A stretch of DNA of 64,000 bases from Pseudohongiella acticola (GCF_001758195.1 NZ_MASR01000002.1:357528-421527); one strand, 5' to 3'; counted from the stretch's first letter, positions 45,175 through 56,236 are shown. A program made the numbers and translations. The notes: generated from the sequence alone by a model not told the origin.

Positions 45175-47112
45175 ATGCCAACGCAACGCATTGAAGCATT
45201 AAACCAGCCAGCACAGCGGGCACTGATTATTCTGGTATCGCTGGCGTTACTGACAACAGCCATCAAGATTTTTCTGGCAACGCGGCTTGAACTGTACAGC
45301 GATGAAATTTTCTATTGGCAATCCTGGCAGTTTCCGGCATTTGCATACAGTGATCTTCCTTTTATGGCGGCACTGCTTGCCGGCACCGGTGCCGAGCTAT
45401 TGGGTCACCACGCGATTGCCGTACGCGCCATCTTTCTGGTCATGGGCTGTAGCGTTCCCATGCTGGTGTATTGGCTGGCTCGCCCGCTGACCAGTCAGCA
45501 ACAGGCGCTGACATCGGCCGTTTTGACATTCTGTCTTCCCATGGCCGCATTTCTGGGTCTGCTCGCGGTGCCAGACGTACCCCTGATTTTCTGGGGCCTG
45601 CTGTTCATTGGCAGCCTTGAGCGCGCGACCCGCAAGGGTCAGTGGCGCTGGTGGTTGTTCGCAGGTCTCACCGCCGCCCTTGGCTTGAGCACACACTATC
45701 GATTTTCTCTGTACGTGCTGGCTGCGCTCATATTCATGCTGCTCAGCCGCAGTCACTGGCACTACTGGCGCAGCGGCAGACTCTGGCTGGCCGGCGTGAT
45801 CGCCGCGACGGGTTTATACCCGGCACTGAGTTTTAATCTGGTGCATGACCTCAGTGGTCTCGACTACCACCTGCTCAGTCGCCACCCGTGGCAGTTTCAG
45901 ATTGAGGGCCTGTTGCACCCCTTCATTCAGGCCACTATCGTGACACCCTTAATGTATGCGCTGTTGTGGTTTACGCTGTGGCAGCTACTTCAGAAAGCGC
46001 GTGCAGGCGATACCCGTGCCGGCCTGTTTGCCGCATTCGCGGCCACCAATCTTGGTGTGTACCTGTTATTGGCCCCCTGGAGCGACACCACCCGAACGAC
46101 GCTGCACTGGCCATTGTCTGGCTACGTACCACTTCTGGTGTTTGCGCCGTTAGCCCTTTCATCAGTAAAAACCTGGTTAAATGCTCGCTGGCAGCCGCAA
46201 CGCGGCCGGCGCATCGTGCGCGTAATTCCATTGACCGGTCTGGTTGGCACGCTACTGCTGTTTATTGGCATCGGCTCACAGGGATTCAATCAGCAGTTGC
46301 AGGCCTTGATAGGGACCGGTGTGCTCTCCAATAAAATGGCCGGCTGGCAGCCACTGACGGAACATGTCGGCACGCTGCAGCGCACTCAGGGTCTGCCCAG
46401 CGACACCCTGATTGTTAGCGACAACTATTACACCAGTGCGCAAATCGCTTTCGCCTTGCCGGCAGCTCGCGCATTCACTATTGATCAGGATAAAACCATT
46501 CGCGACGGACGTTACGCACAATACGCGATCTGGCAGAAAGATGAAGCCGGCCTGCGCCAGCTGGAGGGTGAACAGGCGCTGTTTATTACCGAAGACAGTA
46601 CGCTGGATATTAATGAGAAACTGGCGGTTATGGACCGCGCCTGTAGCCTGTTTGAGGAACTCACACTATTAAACCAGTTATTCCTTTATCAGGGCGACAA
46701 GATCTTCAGCTTCTATCTTGGCAGGAATATTCAGGCGGGCGCTGGCGACAGCGGGACTGATTGCCCGAAACCCAGTCATTTATGGCTGGACCAACCCGAG
46801 GATGACGCCGTCATTTCCGGGCAACAGGCAGTCAGCGGCTGGGCCACCAACACCAACATGGGTGTTGGCAGCATACGTATTTTACTCAATGGCAACGTCG
46901 TTGGTGAGACACAGCGTTCGATAGCACGTAACGATGTTGTTGACATACGCGGCGCCCATGACGACCCGGGTGCGCCCAATCTTGGATTCGAGTTTGTGCT
47001 GGATACCAGCCAGTTTGCCAACGGCCGTTACCAATTGGCACTGGAGGTAGTCAGCGGTGCCGGCGAGCGCCAGCGCGGAGCGCTCCGACAGATCACAATA
47101 ACTAACCCGTGA
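45175..47112 (+). CDS. integral-membrane glycosyltransferase, PMT/ArnT (GT39/83) type
   Basis: 645 residues: about eleven membrane helices in the first ~400 residues, then a periplasmic part. The first periplasmic loop holds LYSDEIFYWQ with the acidic residue used in this GT-C fold; GLLAVPDVPLIFWGLLFIG is a typical further block. The last ~105 residues form an Ig-like domain (QPEDDAVISGQQAVSGWA, GFEFVLDTSQFANGRYQL). It presumably transfers a sugar from a polyprenyl phosphate in the periplasm; acceptor unknown. No other envelope-sugar gene is adjacent. Confidence 0.82.
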   Translation: MPTQRIEALNQPAQRALIILVSLALLTTAIKIFLATRLELYSDEIFYWQSWQFPAFAYSDLPFMAALLAGTGAELLGHHAIAVRAIFLVMGCSVPMLVYWLARPLTSQQQALTSAVLTFCLPMAAFLGLLAVPDVPLIFWGLLFIGSLERATRKGQWRWWLFAGLTAALGLSTHYRFSLYVLAALIFMLLSRSHWHYWRSGRLWLAGVIAATGLYPALSFNLVHDLSGLDYHLLSRHPWQFQIEGLLHPFIQATIVTPLMYALLWFTLWQLLQKARAGDTRAGLFAAFAATNLGVYLLLAPWSDTTRTTLHWPLSGYVPLLVFAPLALSSVKTWLNARWQPQRGRRIVRVIPLTGLVGTLLLFIGIGSQGFNQQLQALIGTGVLSNKMAGWQPLTEHVGTLQRTQGLPSDTLIVSDNYYTSAQIAFALPAARAFTIDQDKTIRDGRYAQYAIWQKDEAGLRQLEGEQALFITEDSTLDINEKLAVMDRACSLFEELTLLNQLFLYQGDKIFSFYLGRNIQAGAGDSGTDCPKPSHLWLDQPEDDAVISGQQAVSGWATNTNMGVGSIRILLNGNVVGETQRSIARNDVVDIRGAHDDPGAPNLGFEFVLDTSQFANGRYQLALEVVSGAGERQRGALRQITITNP

Positions 47113-47127
47113 TGACTGCGGCGCGTA

Positions 47128-48879
47128 TCAGCGCCGTGCCCCATCTCCCAGTTTAAACTGGCTGACCAGACCATCCAGTGCACTCAACAAGGCGTCGATC
47201 TCCTCGTGGAACTGTTTGCACTTCAGGTAGTCTTCTGTATTCAGGCGGCCATCTGCCGCGATCTTGACACTGCTCTTGGCAATACCATCGGTAACGTCAG
47301 ACTGCTGCTTCACGGCACTGGCGATATCCCGACTGCGCTCTGAAATCAAAGACACCGATGTCAGCACCGAGTCCAGCAGTTCGTTGGCGGAATTGGCGGA
47401 CCCTACGCATTCTTTGGACAGATTGACACCCTGATCCATGGCGGACACGATCTGTGCCGTGTTGTTTTGCAGATTCTGAATAATGGTATTGATTTCCAGC
47501 GTGGAGGCCTGGGTTTTCTGCGCCAGGCTGCGCACCTCATCGGCCACGACCGCAAAACCACGCCCTTGTTCGCCGGCTCGCGCCGCCTCGATGGCAGCGT
47601 TCAGTGCCAGCAGGTTGGTCTGTTCCGCGATACCTTCGATCACTTCCAGTACTGAGTGCACTTTCTCGTTGTGGTCCCGCATGTCGTGAACCTGCTGCTG
47701 AATCGAGGTCAACGAGCCGGACAGTTTCTCGACCGACGTGCGGGTACTGGAAACCGCTGCAGTGGCTTTCTGTGTGGCGCCATTGGCTTCACTGGCTGCA
47801 GTAACACTGGTTTGCGCACCTTCAGCAACATCCGCCAGTGATGACGACAGCTCGGTAGTTGATGAAGCCAGCAACTCGGTCTCCTCCAGTTGCGAGGCCG
47901 ACCGTCCCGCCGTGCGCTGGATCATGTCAGAAAACTGTGACGACTTATCGGTAACTTCAGCATTCGTCGACAACACTTGCCGTATGATATCAGCCAGCTT
48001 GCCAACAAAGGTGTTAAAGCTGCCACCCAGTTGCGAAAGCTCATCATCGCCTTCGTCTGCCAGTCGGCGACTGAGATCTCCGGAGCCCTGCGCAATGTCC
48101 TGCATGTAGGCCTGAGCTTTACTCAATGGCTGAGTGATGGATGCAGACAGGAAATAGGCAATTGCAACCAGCACCAACAATATAACCAGAATGATAGCGG
48201 CAGAACTCATCGCCCAGGAATTAAACTCGGCGCTGATATCGTCTTCATACAGGCCATGAATGATGACCCAGCCCCAGGGCTCAAAAAGTTCGGCATAAAC
48301 TGTTTTGATTTCTGCCTCGGGGTGCGCCAGTGGATCATCAGTGAACGTCAGGAAACGATGACCAAACAAGGGTTCTGGGAAATACAGATACTCTGCGAAA
48401 CCAGTGTAATCAGGGCCGGTATAACGCTCAATGATGGCGGTCATGGTTGGAGTCGGGTCGCGATAACCCAGATCCCGCATGCGCTCTTCCTCTGTTGTAC
48501 TGGCGTTCTGCATTGCCTGTCTGACTTGCGCGTCGGTATCCAGCGCACTGTCCACATTGCGTAGCGGATGAGCAAGAATCTGGCCCAGGCGATGATACAG
48601 AAGCAGATAATTACGCTCATCAACCATGGTATTGTTGATCATGAAGCGACCCAGCCGCTTTGCCTCAGCGTCTGTCATGCTGCCGGCACGAACCTGGGCA
48701 TTCAGCCCGCTTAACGCCTCATGAATCATCTGTACCTGATTGACACTGCCTTCGCGCAGCTGGTCCATGAAGCGTTCTCGCGCTTGCAGCAACAAAGTTA
48801 CACTCAACCCGATGATGGCGAGTACGCTGATAAAGACGATAAGCCCCATGCGGGTACGGATGGTAAATTTACTGAACAT
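47128..48879 (-). CDS. methyl-accepting chemotaxis protein
   Basis: 583 residues: membrane helix at about 10-30, a periplasmic Cache-type sensor (about 35-205, with [15 protein letters not shown] and [17 protein letters not shown]), a second helix ([20 protein letters not shown]), HAMP (about 243-297) and a cytoplasmic signalling domain whose tip is [22 protein letters not shown]. It controls CheA; ligand unknown, though Cache domains of this kind often bind small carboxylates. It ends 16 bp from the convergent glycosyltransferase. Confidence 0.93.
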   Translation of the reverse strand: MFSKFTIRTRMGLIVFISVLAIIGLSVTLLLQARERFMDQLREGSVNQVQMIHEALSGLNAQVRAGSMTDAEAKRLGRFMINNTMVDERNYLLLYHRLGQILAHPLRNVDSALDTDAQVRQAMQNASTTEEERMRDLGYRDPTPTMTAIIERYTGPDYTGFAEYLYFPEPLFGHRFLTFTDDPLAHPEAEIKTVYAELFEPWGWVIIHGLYEDDISAEFNSWAMSSAAIILVILLVLVAIAYFLSASITQPLSKAQAYMQDIAQGSGDLSRRLADEGDDELSQLGGSFNTFVGKLADIIRQVLSTNAEVTDKSSQFSDMIQRTAGRSASQLEETELLASSTTELSSSLADVAEGAQTSVTAASEANGATQKATAAVSSTRTSVEKLSGSLTSIQQQVHDMRDHNEKVHSVLEVIEGIAEQTNLLALNAAIEAARAGEQGRGFAVVADEVRSLAQKTQASTLEINTIIQNLQNNTAQIVSAMDQGVNLSKECVGSANSANELLDSVLTSVSLISERSRDIASAVKQQSDVTDGIAKSSVKIAADGRLNTEDYLKCKQFHEEIDALLSALDGLVSQFKLGDGARR

Positions 48880-49055
48880 GACAGGTTCCTGCAGTTAATT
48901 GCCCTTGGCCTGCGCACGACGCAGGCATCAATTTATTATGCCTAAGATAACGGCTATATTCGGGAAAACATTAGCACCTGTTTAATCTTTTGAGCTTGAA
49001 AAGCATACCGCTCTGCATTAGCCTGAAGACTCAACATGCATCTATAATTCGGCTC

Positions 49056-49808
49056 ATGAATCACGATTCATTAAATGACACAATGGCACCCTTTAGCGAT
49101 ACGCCAGACCAGCGCATGTTCTGGGGCGGGCATGGTTGCCAGCAGATATTCAACTCTCTGCTACAGTCCATCATTGATGGTGCCCCATTGCAGACGGTGA
49201 TCGCAGAGCCGGGCCTGGGTAAAACCATGCTTTGCCGCAAGCTACTGAATAGCCTGAAGTCTCACAAAAGCCGATTCAGAGCACTGTACCTGCCCTGCCC
49301 GGAACAGGACTTCGATGATGCCCTGATCAAAGATCTGTTGAGAACGCCATCCAGACAGCGCCGTACTGTGCTGCTACTGGATGAAGCACAGGCACTGCCG
49401 GAAGAGTTTCTTCGCCAGTTATTGCGCTGGTTGACGACATCCGAGCCGGACTCAGGTACGACACAAGCCGTCCTGTTTGGACAACCGGAACTGGAACAAC
49501 TTCTGGACGCCACAGCACTAAAACCGCTGGCAGACCTGCGCACGGCAAACCACGAGATTCAGCCATTTAACCGCAGTCAGATTCTTGCCTACCTGAACGA
49601 CCGGCTTGACAGAGCTGGCGAAGACCCCACGACTCTGCTCGACCCCAAGATTGTCGAAACAGTCTGGCATGCCAGCGGCGGTGTGCCGCGCATTGCCAAC
49701 ACCATCATGCGCAAGGCATTGCTGGCGGCACGCAACGACGACTCTTCTGCTCTGGAGCATCACCACATCCTGTCGGCTACGTCTACGACGGATGCCGCAG
49801 TGTCATAA
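49056..49808 (+). CDS. ExeA/MshM-like AAA ATPase
   Basis: 250 residues. MFWGGHGCQQIFNSLLQSI is the entry block of ExeA-type ATPases; Walker A AEPGLGKTML (about 48-57), Walker B TVLLLDEAQALP; sensor region ILFGQPELEQLL-like (AVLFGQPELEQLLD). Relatives serve type II secretion or MSHA pili, or act as transposition-type ATPases; no such genes are adjacent. A TATAAT at 49043-49048 lies just before the ATG, so the mRNA may be leaderless or use ATG 49083. No peptidoglycan-binding domain follows, so it is shorter than ExeA. Confidence 0.72.
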   Translation: MNHDSLNDTMAPFSDTPDQRMFWGGHGCQQIFNSLLQSIIDGAPLQTVIAEPGLGKTMLCRKLLNSLKSHKSRFRALYLPCPEQDFDDALIKDLLRTPSRQRRTVLLLDEAQALPEEFLRQLLRWLTTSEPDSGTTQAVLFGQPELEQLLDATALKPLADLRTANHEIQPFNRSQILAYLNDRLDRAGEDPTTLLDPKIVETVWHASGGVPRIANTIMRKALLAARNDDSSALEHHHILSATSTTDAAVS

Positions 49809-49904
49809 GCCGCTTCCTGCGATATAATCCCGTTTCTGCCAGACCTGCCGTAATGCCAGTCAAGTCAACAGTTGCGGCACCCAATGCAGCGATGGAGATT
49901 CAGA

Positions 49905-50684
49905 ATGCCGGAAAACATCTGGGAACAACTACAACAGGAAGCCCGCGAACTGATCGGGCGTGAACCCCTGATGGCGAGTTACGTTTACGCCTGCGTGCTT
50001 AATCATAAAAGCCTGAGCTCCGCGCTCAGTTATCTGCTGGCGCACAAACTGGCAAACTATGTCATGTCAGCCGTCGCCATTCGCGAACTGATCGACACAG
50101 CCTTCAGAGAGTCACCGGGCATTGTTGATTTTGCTGCTTGCGATATCCAGGCGGTGTACGACAGGGACGCCGCCACCAGCGCGTTCTTACCGGTAATTCT
50201 GTACCTGAAAGGGTACCAGTCGATCCAGGTACACCGGGTTGCCCATTTTCTGTGGAATAAAGGCAGGCGCGATCTGGCACTCTACCTGCAGAGCCGCAAT
50301 TCAGAAGTGTTCGGCGTCGATATCCATCCAGCCTGCGTCATGGGCAAGGGCATCATGTTTGACCATGCCACCGGTATCGTCATCGGTGAAACCACGATCA
50401 TTGAGGACGATGTCTCCATTATGCAGTCGGTCACGCTGGGCGGAACCGGCAACGAGCAAGGCGATCGCCACCCCAAAATTCGCTCTGGTGTGCTGATCTC
50501 TGCGGGCGCAAAAGTGCTGGGCAATATCGAAGTCGGTCGCAGCGCCAAGGTCGGCGCAGGCAGTGTCGTGCTCAGGGATGTACCAGAGCACACCACGGTG
50601 GTTGGCGTCCCGGCTCACCAGATTGGCAGGCCCTGTCCCGACAATCCCTCGCACACCATGAATCAGCTGGTCGATAGCGACTGA
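49905..50684 (+). CDS. cysE: serine O-acetyltransferase
   Basis: First step of cysteine synthesis: acetyl-CoA plus serine. 259 residues: N-terminal helical domain (about 1-130, YACVLNHKSLSSALSYLLAHKL) and left-handed beta-helix of hexapeptide repeats (about 140-235: FGVDIHPACVMGKGIMFDHATG, SIMQSVTLGGTG, VLISAGAKVLGNIEVG). The catalytic Asp and His are in FDHATG and DIHP. GGAG is 6 nt before ATG 49905. Its stop abuts the stop of the convergent PhoH gene with no intergenic base. Confidence 0.93.
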   Translation: MPENIWEQLQQEARELIGREPLMASYVYACVLNHKSLSSALSYLLAHKLANYVMSAVAIRELIDTAFRESPGIVDFAACDIQAVYDRDAATSAFLPVILYLKGYQSIQVHRVAHFLWNKGRRDLALYLQSRNSEVFGVDIHPACVMGKGIMFDHATGIVIGETTIIEDDVSIMQSVTLGGTGNEQGDRHPKIRSGVLISAGAKVLGNIEVGRSAKVGAGSVVLRDVPEHTTVVGVPAHQIGRPCPDNPSHTMNQLVDSD

Positions 50685-52061
50685 TTAAAGGTGCTCTTCA
50701 GCGTAAGCGGCCAATTCCGAGCGCGGCACACCCTGCAATTGCAGGTTGCCGCCCAGCGCAAAGTTCTTGAAACGCTCAGTGAGATAGGTCAGGCCGGAAC
50801 TGGTCGGGCTGAGGTAGGGCGTGTCGATCTGTGCCAGGTTGCCCAGACAGACCACTTTGGATCCGGTGCCCGAGCGGGTCACAATAGTCTTGATCTGGTG
50901 AGGTGTCAGATTCTGCGATTCATCAATCAGGATCAGGCTGTGCTGAAAACTGCGGCCGCGAATATAGTTCAGAGACTTGAATTGAAGCGGCACTTTGGCC
51001 AGCACGTAATCTATACTGCCAGCCGCGTTCTCGTCATCCCAGTGTAACGCCTCAAGGTTGTCTGTTATGGCTCCCAGCCAGGGCTCCATTTTTTCAGCTT
51101 CGGTACCAGGCAAAAAACCTATATCTTCATCGAGGCCCTGAGTGCTGCGGGTCGCGATAATGCGGCGAAAGAGTTTGGTGTCCAGCGTCATTTCGATGGC
51201 AGCCGCCAGAGCCAGAATGGTTTTTCCGGAACCAGCGGACCCAGTGAGATTAACCAGATGCACGTCAGGGTCCAGCAACAGGTCCATGGCCATGGCCTGG
51301 AAAATGTCGCGAGGCTGCAGTCCCCAGGTCTCCCGCTGCATTAATCGCTCCCTGTCGAGATGGCGAAGGATGATATGCGTGTCGGTCAGGCGTGACACCC
51401 TACCCAGAAAGCCGGCAGCGTCAAAGAAGAACTGGTTCGGATAAACTTCCTGCTCTATTGCGCTTCGGGGAATCTGGTGAAAAGTCTCGCCGCCATGGGT
51501 CTGTTCTGTTTCAACAGCACTGATGTGATCCCAGAAACTGTCACCAAAATCGATATACCCTTTATTAAGGTGTGCGATATCGCTTAACAGCTGATCGGTC
51601 TGATAGTCCTCTGCATCAATGCCACATGCCCGGGCTTTGAGGCGCATGTTAATATCTTTGGTCACCAATGCCACGTGATGGGCAGGATGCTGTTGCTTGA
51701 GCAGCGCCACCGCGTTGAGAATTTTATTGTCGTTAAGATGTTCGGGAAGGATGCGATGAATCTGGGGAGTTTCCGTCATTAACACCGACAGCGTTCCCAA
51801 CGTTGGCACCTGCTTGCCGCGATCGATGGGCACACCCTGCTCAACATCGACGGGCGTGGCCTTACCAAGGATACGATCGATTTCCCGTATGGCTTGCCGG
51901 CAGTCGGCGGCAACAGCGCCACGCCCGCTTTTCAGGTTATCGAGCTCTTCCAGCACGGTCATTGGAATGACAACCTGATGCTCGTCGAAATTCCAGATAG
52001 CAGAGGGGTCGTGGATGAGTACGTTGGTATCGAGGACGTAAAATATAGGGCTTAATGACAC
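50685..52061 (-). CDS. PIN-domain PhoH-family ATPase (YlaK-like)
   Basis: 458 residues: N-terminal PIN-like nuclease domain (FYVLDTNVLIHDPSA, MTVLEELDNLKSG, DINMRLKARACGIDAEDY) and C-terminal PhoH ATPase/helicase domain (LTGSAGSGKTILALAAAIE, IRGRSFQHSLILIDESQNLTP, TRSGTGSKVVCLGNLAQID). It fits the long PIN-PhoH proteins rather than E. coli PhoH. Probably RNA-directed; role not established. Start is GTG 52061 with no clear ribosome site. The stop directly touches the cysE stop. Confidence 0.92.
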   Translation of the reverse strand: MSLSPIFYVLDTNVLIHDPSAIWNFDEHQVVIPMTVLEELDNLKSGRGAVAADCRQAIREIDRILGKATPVDVEQGVPIDRGKQVPTLGTLSVLMTETPQIHRILPEHLNDNKILNAVALLKQQHPAHHVALVTKDINMRLKARACGIDAEDYQTDQLLSDIAHLNKGYIDFGDSFWDHISAVETEQTHGGETFHQIPRSAIEQEVYPNQFFFDAAGFLGRVSRLTDTHIILRHLDRERLMQRETWGLQPRDIFQAMAMDLLLDPDVHLVNLTGSAGSGKTILALAAAIEMTLDTKLFRRIIATRSTQGLDEDIGFLPGTEAEKMEPWLGAITDNLEALHWDDENAAGSIDYVLAKVPLQFKSLNYIRGRSFQHSLILIDESQNLTPHQIKTIVTRSGTGSKVVCLGNLAQIDTPYLSPTSSGLTYLTERFKNFALGGNLQLQGVPRSELAAYAEEHL

Positions 52062-52182
52062 AAATAGCGGCTCTGTTTTATTTATTGCAACAAAGTTGAC
52101 ACTAAACTTTTATCATGACCGCAGTGTGACATGCGCTGGCAAACCTGTGCAAGCAGTTACTTGCAACAGGATTGCCAGCACA

Positions 52183-53313
52183 TCAACCTACCAATTGAAT
52201 CAACACCCCTGCAGCAACAGCCGAGCCGATTACACCGGCCACGTTGGGCCCCATGGCATGCATCAACAGGAAGTTGTGCGGGTTGGCTTCGGTGCCCAGT
52301 CGGTTGGCTACGCGCGCAGCCATTGGCACCGCAGAGACACCAGCGGCGCCAATCAGCGGATTGATTTGACTTTTAGACAGGAAATTCATCAGCTTTGCCA
52401 TCAGGACACCGGCGGCCGTGCCGATTGAGAAGGCCACGATACCCAATCCCAGCACGCCCAATGTGCTGGGAACCAGGAACTGATCAGCAATCAGTTTCGA
52501 ACCCACGGCCAGCCCCAGCATGATGGTGACAATATTGATCAGCGCGTTTTGTGCGGTCTTGGTCAACCGGTCGACCACACCGCACTCTTTCATCAGGTTA
52601 CCAAAACAGAACATACCCAGCAGTGGTGCTGCGCTTGGTATGACCAGGGCGACCAGGATCAGGAGTACCAGCGGGAACAGGATCTTTTCACGCTGTGACA
52701 CCACGCGCAGTTGCGACATTTCAATGCGTCGCTCTTTTTCTGTGGTCAGCGCCCGCATGATGGGCGGCTGAATCAGCGGCACCAGTGCCATGTATGAATA
52801 GGCTGACACGGCGATGGCGCCAAGCAGTTCGGGTGCCAGAATACCCGCCACATAAATAGCGGTTGGCCCATCCGCACCGCCAATAATGCCGATGGCGGCT
52901 GCCTGCTGCAAACTGAAGTCGAACCAGCCCAGATCGGTAAAAAACAGGGCACCGAGCACAGTGGCAAAAATACCAAACTGGGCAGCCGCGCCCAGCAACA
53001 GTGTTTTAGGATTCGCCAACAGCGGACCGAAATCGGTCATCGCGCCTACGCCCAGGAAGATCAGAAGCGGGAAAATGCCGGTTTCCAGTCCTATAGAGTA
53101 AAACTGGGCAAGCACGCCCTGCCCGACCGCAATATCGACACCGGGAATGTTCGCCAACATGCCACCAAAACCAATTGGCAGCAGCAACAGTGGCTCAAAT
53201 TTCCGGGCAATCGCCAGGTAAATAAGACCCAGACTGACCAGAATCATGATCAGTTGTTTCATTTCAATCTGATACACGCCGGTGGCGTGCCAGAGTTCTA
53301 TCAATTGATCCAT
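52183..53313 (-). CDS. oadB: Na+-translocating oxaloacetate decarboxylase, beta subunit
   Basis: 376 residues, about nine membrane helices. Couples decarboxylation of carboxybiotin to sodium export. Family blocks: [66 protein letters not shown] and [16 protein letters not shown]. It starts 6 bp after the alpha subunit stop. Glutaconyl- or methylmalonyl-CoA decarboxylase beta subunits are close relatives, but the PycB-like alpha subunit fixes the substrate. Confidence 0.95.
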   Translation of the reverse strand: MDQLIELWHATGVYQIEMKQLIMILVSLGLIYLAIARKFEPLLLLPIGFGGMLANIPGVDIAVGQGVLAQFYSIGLETGIFPLLIFLGVGAMTDFGPLLANPKTLLLGAAAQFGIFATVLGALFFTDLGWFDFSLQQAAAIGIIGGADGPTAIYVAGILAPELLGAIAVSAYSYMALVPLIQPPIMRALTTEKERRIEMSQLRVVSQREKILFPLVLLILVALVIPSAAPLLGMFCFGNLMKECGVVDRLTKTAQNALINIVTIMLGLAVGSKLIADQFLVPSTLGVLGLGIVAFSIGTAAGVLMAKLMNFLSKSQINPLIGAAGVSAVPMAARVANRLGTEANPHNFLLMHAMGPNVAGVIGSAVAAGVLIQLVG

Positions 53314-53319
53314 GCTGTA

Positions 53320-55122
53320 TTACTCCAGTGTCACCAGGGCGTCGCCTGCGCTAACGCTTTCACCCTCATCCACATGGACTGTGCGGACAACGCCGGCACG
53401 ATTACAGCGGATCTCGGTTTCCATTTTCATGGCTTCGAGGACCAGCAATACATCGCCGTCTGCCACTTCTGAGCCTTCTGTCGCCACGATACGATAAACG
53501 CTGCCTGACAACGGCGCATTGATGTCATGCCCCTCGCCGCCACTCGGCGCTGAGCCGGTATCGGGTTTCCCGGCAGTGGAGGCTTCCTTCATCTCCGTTA
53601 CATCACCGCCAGCGCTGACTTTAACGACATAGCTTTTGCCGTCCACTTCTACTGTGTAGACGCCGTTGTCTGCAACGGGCTTTCCACCCGCTGACGGCTC
53701 TCCACCCGCCGACGGCGCAGCCTGGTCGGCATCGGGGGCGGGCTCAAACGCATCGGGATTATGACGGTTCTGGAAAAATTTCAGCGCCGGTTGCGGAAAC
53801 AGCGCGTAAGTCAATGTGTCATCAATATCATTTTCCAGTTTGAAACCTTTTTCACTGGCGATACCTGACAGCTCGTCTTTCAGTCGATCAAATTCGGGCT
53901 TCAGCAGGTCAGCGGGGCGACAGGTTACCGGATCATTGCCGTCCAACACCTTTTCACGAAGCTCGGCATTCACTGGAGCAGGCGTGGCGCCGTATTCTCC
54001 TTTCAGGACACCTTCTGTTTCCTTGGTAATATTCTTGTAGCGCTCACCGCCGAGGACATTCAGTACCGCCTGGGTTCCGACAATCTGTGAGGTAGGTGTC
54101 ACCAGCGGAATAAAGCCCAGGTCCTCGCGGACTTTGGGTATCTCATCAAGCACTTCGTCAAGGCGATCCGTGGCTTTCTGTTCTCGCAACTGGTTTTCCA
54201 GATTGGTCAGCATGCCACCAGGCACCTGTGCCACCAGAATTCGTGAATCAATGCCTTTCAATGCACCTTCAAAGCGTGCGTACTTTTTGCGGATCTGACG
54301 GAAGTATGATGCAATTTCTTCCAGCAGCTCAATATCCAGACCTGTTGCGCGATCGGTTCCCTGAAGCATGGCGACCATGGTTTCAGTCGGAGTATGCCCA
54401 TAGGTGAGACTCATCGAGGAAATCGCGGTATCCAGATTATCGATACCCGCCTCGACGGCTTTGATATAGGTCGCCGTCGACAGCCCGGTGGTTGCGTGAC
54501 ACTGCATATGAACCGGTATGGAGATGGTTTTCTTGAGACCGGTAATCAGTTCGTAGGCCGTATACGGCGCGAGCAGACCGGCCATATCCTTGATGCAGAG
54601 TGAGTCTGCGCCCATATCCTCAATTTCACGCGCCATACTCAGCCAGGAATCTATCGTGTGGACTGGGCTGATGGTGTAGGACATGGTGCCCTGGGCATGG
54701 CGTTCCTGTTTTTTCACCGCGCTGATCGCGCGCTCGAGATTGCGCATATCATTCATCGCATCAAAAACCCGGAACACATCAACGCCGTTGACCGCAGCGC
54801 GCTCAACGAAACGATCGACAATGTCATCGGCGTAATGCCGGTAGCCCAGTATATTCTGACCTCGCAGCAACATTTGCTGCGGCGTATTGGGCATGGCCTC
54901 TTTCAATTTGCGAATACGCTCCCAGGGGTCTTCACCCAGGTAGCGGATACAGGCGTCAAACGTAGCACCGCCCCATGATTCCAGCGCCCAGAAACCGACC
55001 TTGTCCAGTTTCTCCGCAATGGGCAACATGTCGTCAAGCCGCAGCCTGGTTGCCAGAAGTGATTGGTGCGCGTCGCGCAGAATGACGTCAGTGATGCCTA
55101 ACGGCTTTTTAATATCGCTCAT
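53320..55122 (-). CDS. oadA: oxaloacetate decarboxylase, alpha subunit
   Basis: 600 residues: carboxyltransferase domain of the HMGL type (about 1-280: [53 protein letters not shown]-like [14 protein letters not shown]), conserved PYC_OADA domain (about 285-480), an Ala/Pro/Gly-rich linker, and a C-terminal biotinyl domain with Lys566 in [10 protein letters not shown]. It decarboxylates oxaloacetate in the cytoplasm and hands CO2 to the beta subunit. Middle gene of oadG-oadA-oadB. Confidence 0.96.
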   Translation of the reverse strand: MSDIKKPLGITDVILRDAHQSLLATRLRLDDMLPIAEKLDKVGFWALESWGGATFDACIRYLGEDPWERIRKLKEAMPNTPQQMLLRGQNILGYRHYADDIVDRFVERAAVNGVDVFRVFDAMNDMRNLERAISAVKKQERHAQGTMSYTISPVHTIDSWLSMAREIEDMGADSLCIKDMAGLLAPYTAYELITGLKKTISIPVHMQCHATTGLSTATYIKAVEAGIDNLDTAISSMSLTYGHTPTETMVAMLQGTDRATGLDIELLEEIASYFRQIRKKYARFEGALKGIDSRILVAQVPGGMLTNLENQLREQKATDRLDEVLDEIPKVREDLGFIPLVTPTSQIVGTQAVLNVLGGERYKNITKETEGVLKGEYGATPAPVNAELREKVLDGNDPVTCRPADLLKPEFDRLKDELSGIASEKGFKLENDIDDTLTYALFPQPALKFFQNRHNPDAFEPAPDADQAAPSAGGEPSAGGKPVADNGVYTVEVDGKSYVVKVSAGGDVTEMKEASTAGKPDTGSAPSGGEGHDINAPLSGSVYRIVATEGSEVADGDVLLVLEAMKMETEIRCNRAGVVRTVHVDEGESVSAGDALVTLE

Positions 55123-55184
55123 GGACCCTCGCCCTTCTTGTTATTCTATCGCGCAGCAAAAAAACTGGCGCAATATGATTCCCC

Positions 55185-55220
55185 AAAAAAGCACGCCGCA
55201 AATACCCTGCGGGCGCAGTG
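55185..55220 (-). terminator. intercistronic hairpin with T-run between oadG and oadA
   Basis: Minus-strand CGCC-C-GCA pairs with TGC-GGCG (one bulged C), followed by CTTTTTT. It lies 3-38 bp past the oadG stop and 63 bp before oadA. Confidence 0.5.
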
Positions 55221-55222
55221 TA

Positions 55223-55489
55223 TTAGTCGCCAGAACCGGAACGGTGCTGACGTATGGCTGCACTGATGACGGCAACCAGTTTTCCCTGATCTGTGGCGGC
55301 AGACGAGGACTGCGGCGCCGTTTTCCTGCCGGCTCGTCGCCGCGGCGCCACCAGCGCCGGTGCCGGCATGTAGCGCTGCACCAGAGTCGACATTAATGTG
55401 GTCAGAATAACCAGTAGAATCAGGAAGGTGAAAACGAAACCCATACCGTAGAGGGCAAGGTTGAAACCAGCAATGATAAGCTCAGACAT
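55223..55489 (-). CDS. oadG: oxaloacetate decarboxylase, gamma subunit
   Basis: 88 residues: one membrane helix (about 10-35, LYGMGFVFTFLILLVILTTLMS), an Ala/Pro/Arg-rich linker, and a C-terminal segment (KLVAVISAAIRQHRSGSG) of the OadG type that assembles the alpha-beta complex. First gene of the oadGAB operon, 100 bp before oadA, with a hairpin in the gap. Confidence 0.85.
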   Translation of the reverse strand: MSELIIAGFNLALYGMGFVFTFLILLVILTTLMSTLVQRYMPAPALVAPRRRAGRKTAPQSSSAATDQGKLVAVISAAIRQHRSGSGD

Positions 55490-55660
55490 GCAATCTATCC
55501 ATCTCTCTCAAGAAGGAGCATCATACTAAATATAACGGACTAGTGCTAACGGCATCTAATGGCACCGGCCCCGACACCGCAGGCATGCATCTCTTGCTAC
55601 ATCCGGCAAGACTTGAGTATCCTGCGTTACAAACAAATCGAATTATTGGAAACACATATT

Positions 55661-56236
55661 ATGGCGCTGCTGATTGCGGGACTTTTTTTATTTCTGGGCA
55701 TGCATTTCACGGGCATTCTCGCCCACGGCTGGCGTCAAACCATGGTCAGTAAAACCGGGCCTGGTAGCTGGAAACTGCTTTATTCGGTGGTTTCACTGAC
55801 CGGCCTGATCCTGATCATCATTGGATACGGCGCAGCCCGGGCAGAACCGGATTTTCTGTGGGCAGCACCCGTGTGGGCGCGCCACCTGGCCATGCCATTG
55901 ACCCTGTTAGCGTTTATCCTGCTCGCTGCCACCTATGTACCCGGCAACCGTATCAAGGCCAGGCTGGGGCACCCCATGCTGGCGGCCGTAAAAATTTGGG
56001 CGCTTGCGCACCTGCTGGCCAATGGCACAGTGGCTGACTTATTACTTTTCGGCAGTTTTCTGGTTTGGGCCATCGTCGGATTTGCGGTATTACGGCGCAG
56101 AGACCGACAACAGGGTGTCACCAGAACGGGTACCGTTAAAGGCGATATCCTGACGGTAGGTGCAGGTATCGCTGCCTGGGCAGTTTTTGCCATGATCCTG
56201 CATGCCGCCTTGATTGGGGTCAGCCCACTGCCGTGA
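55661..56236 (+). CDS. NnrU-family membrane protein
   Basis: 191 residues, about six membrane helices. LLIAGLFLFLGMHFTGILA, LYSVVSLTGLILIIIGYG, and HPMLAAVKIWALAHLLANG-TVADLLLFGSFLVWA are hallmark NnrU blocks. The family is linked to nitric-oxide reduction in denitrifiers and to carotenoid isomerisation (Z-ISO) in plants; no denitrification gene is nearby, so its role here is open. ATG 55661 begins the first helix; earlier starts give no homology. Confidence 0.85.
   Translation: MALLIAGLFLFLGMHFTGILAHGWRQTMVSKTGPGSWKLLYSVVSLTGLILIIIGYGAARAEPDFLWAAPVWARHLAMPLTLLAFILLAATYVPGNRIKARLGHPMLAAVKIWALAHLLANGTVADLLLFGSFLVWAIVGFAVLRRRDRQQGVTRTGTVKGDILTVGAGIAAWAVFAMILHAALIGVSPLP

Noticed and set aside
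48909..48925. Hairpin CCTGCG/CGCAGG upstream of the chemotaxis gene
   Set aside because: Short stem in a leader with no T-tract or conserved context; not enough to call a regulator.
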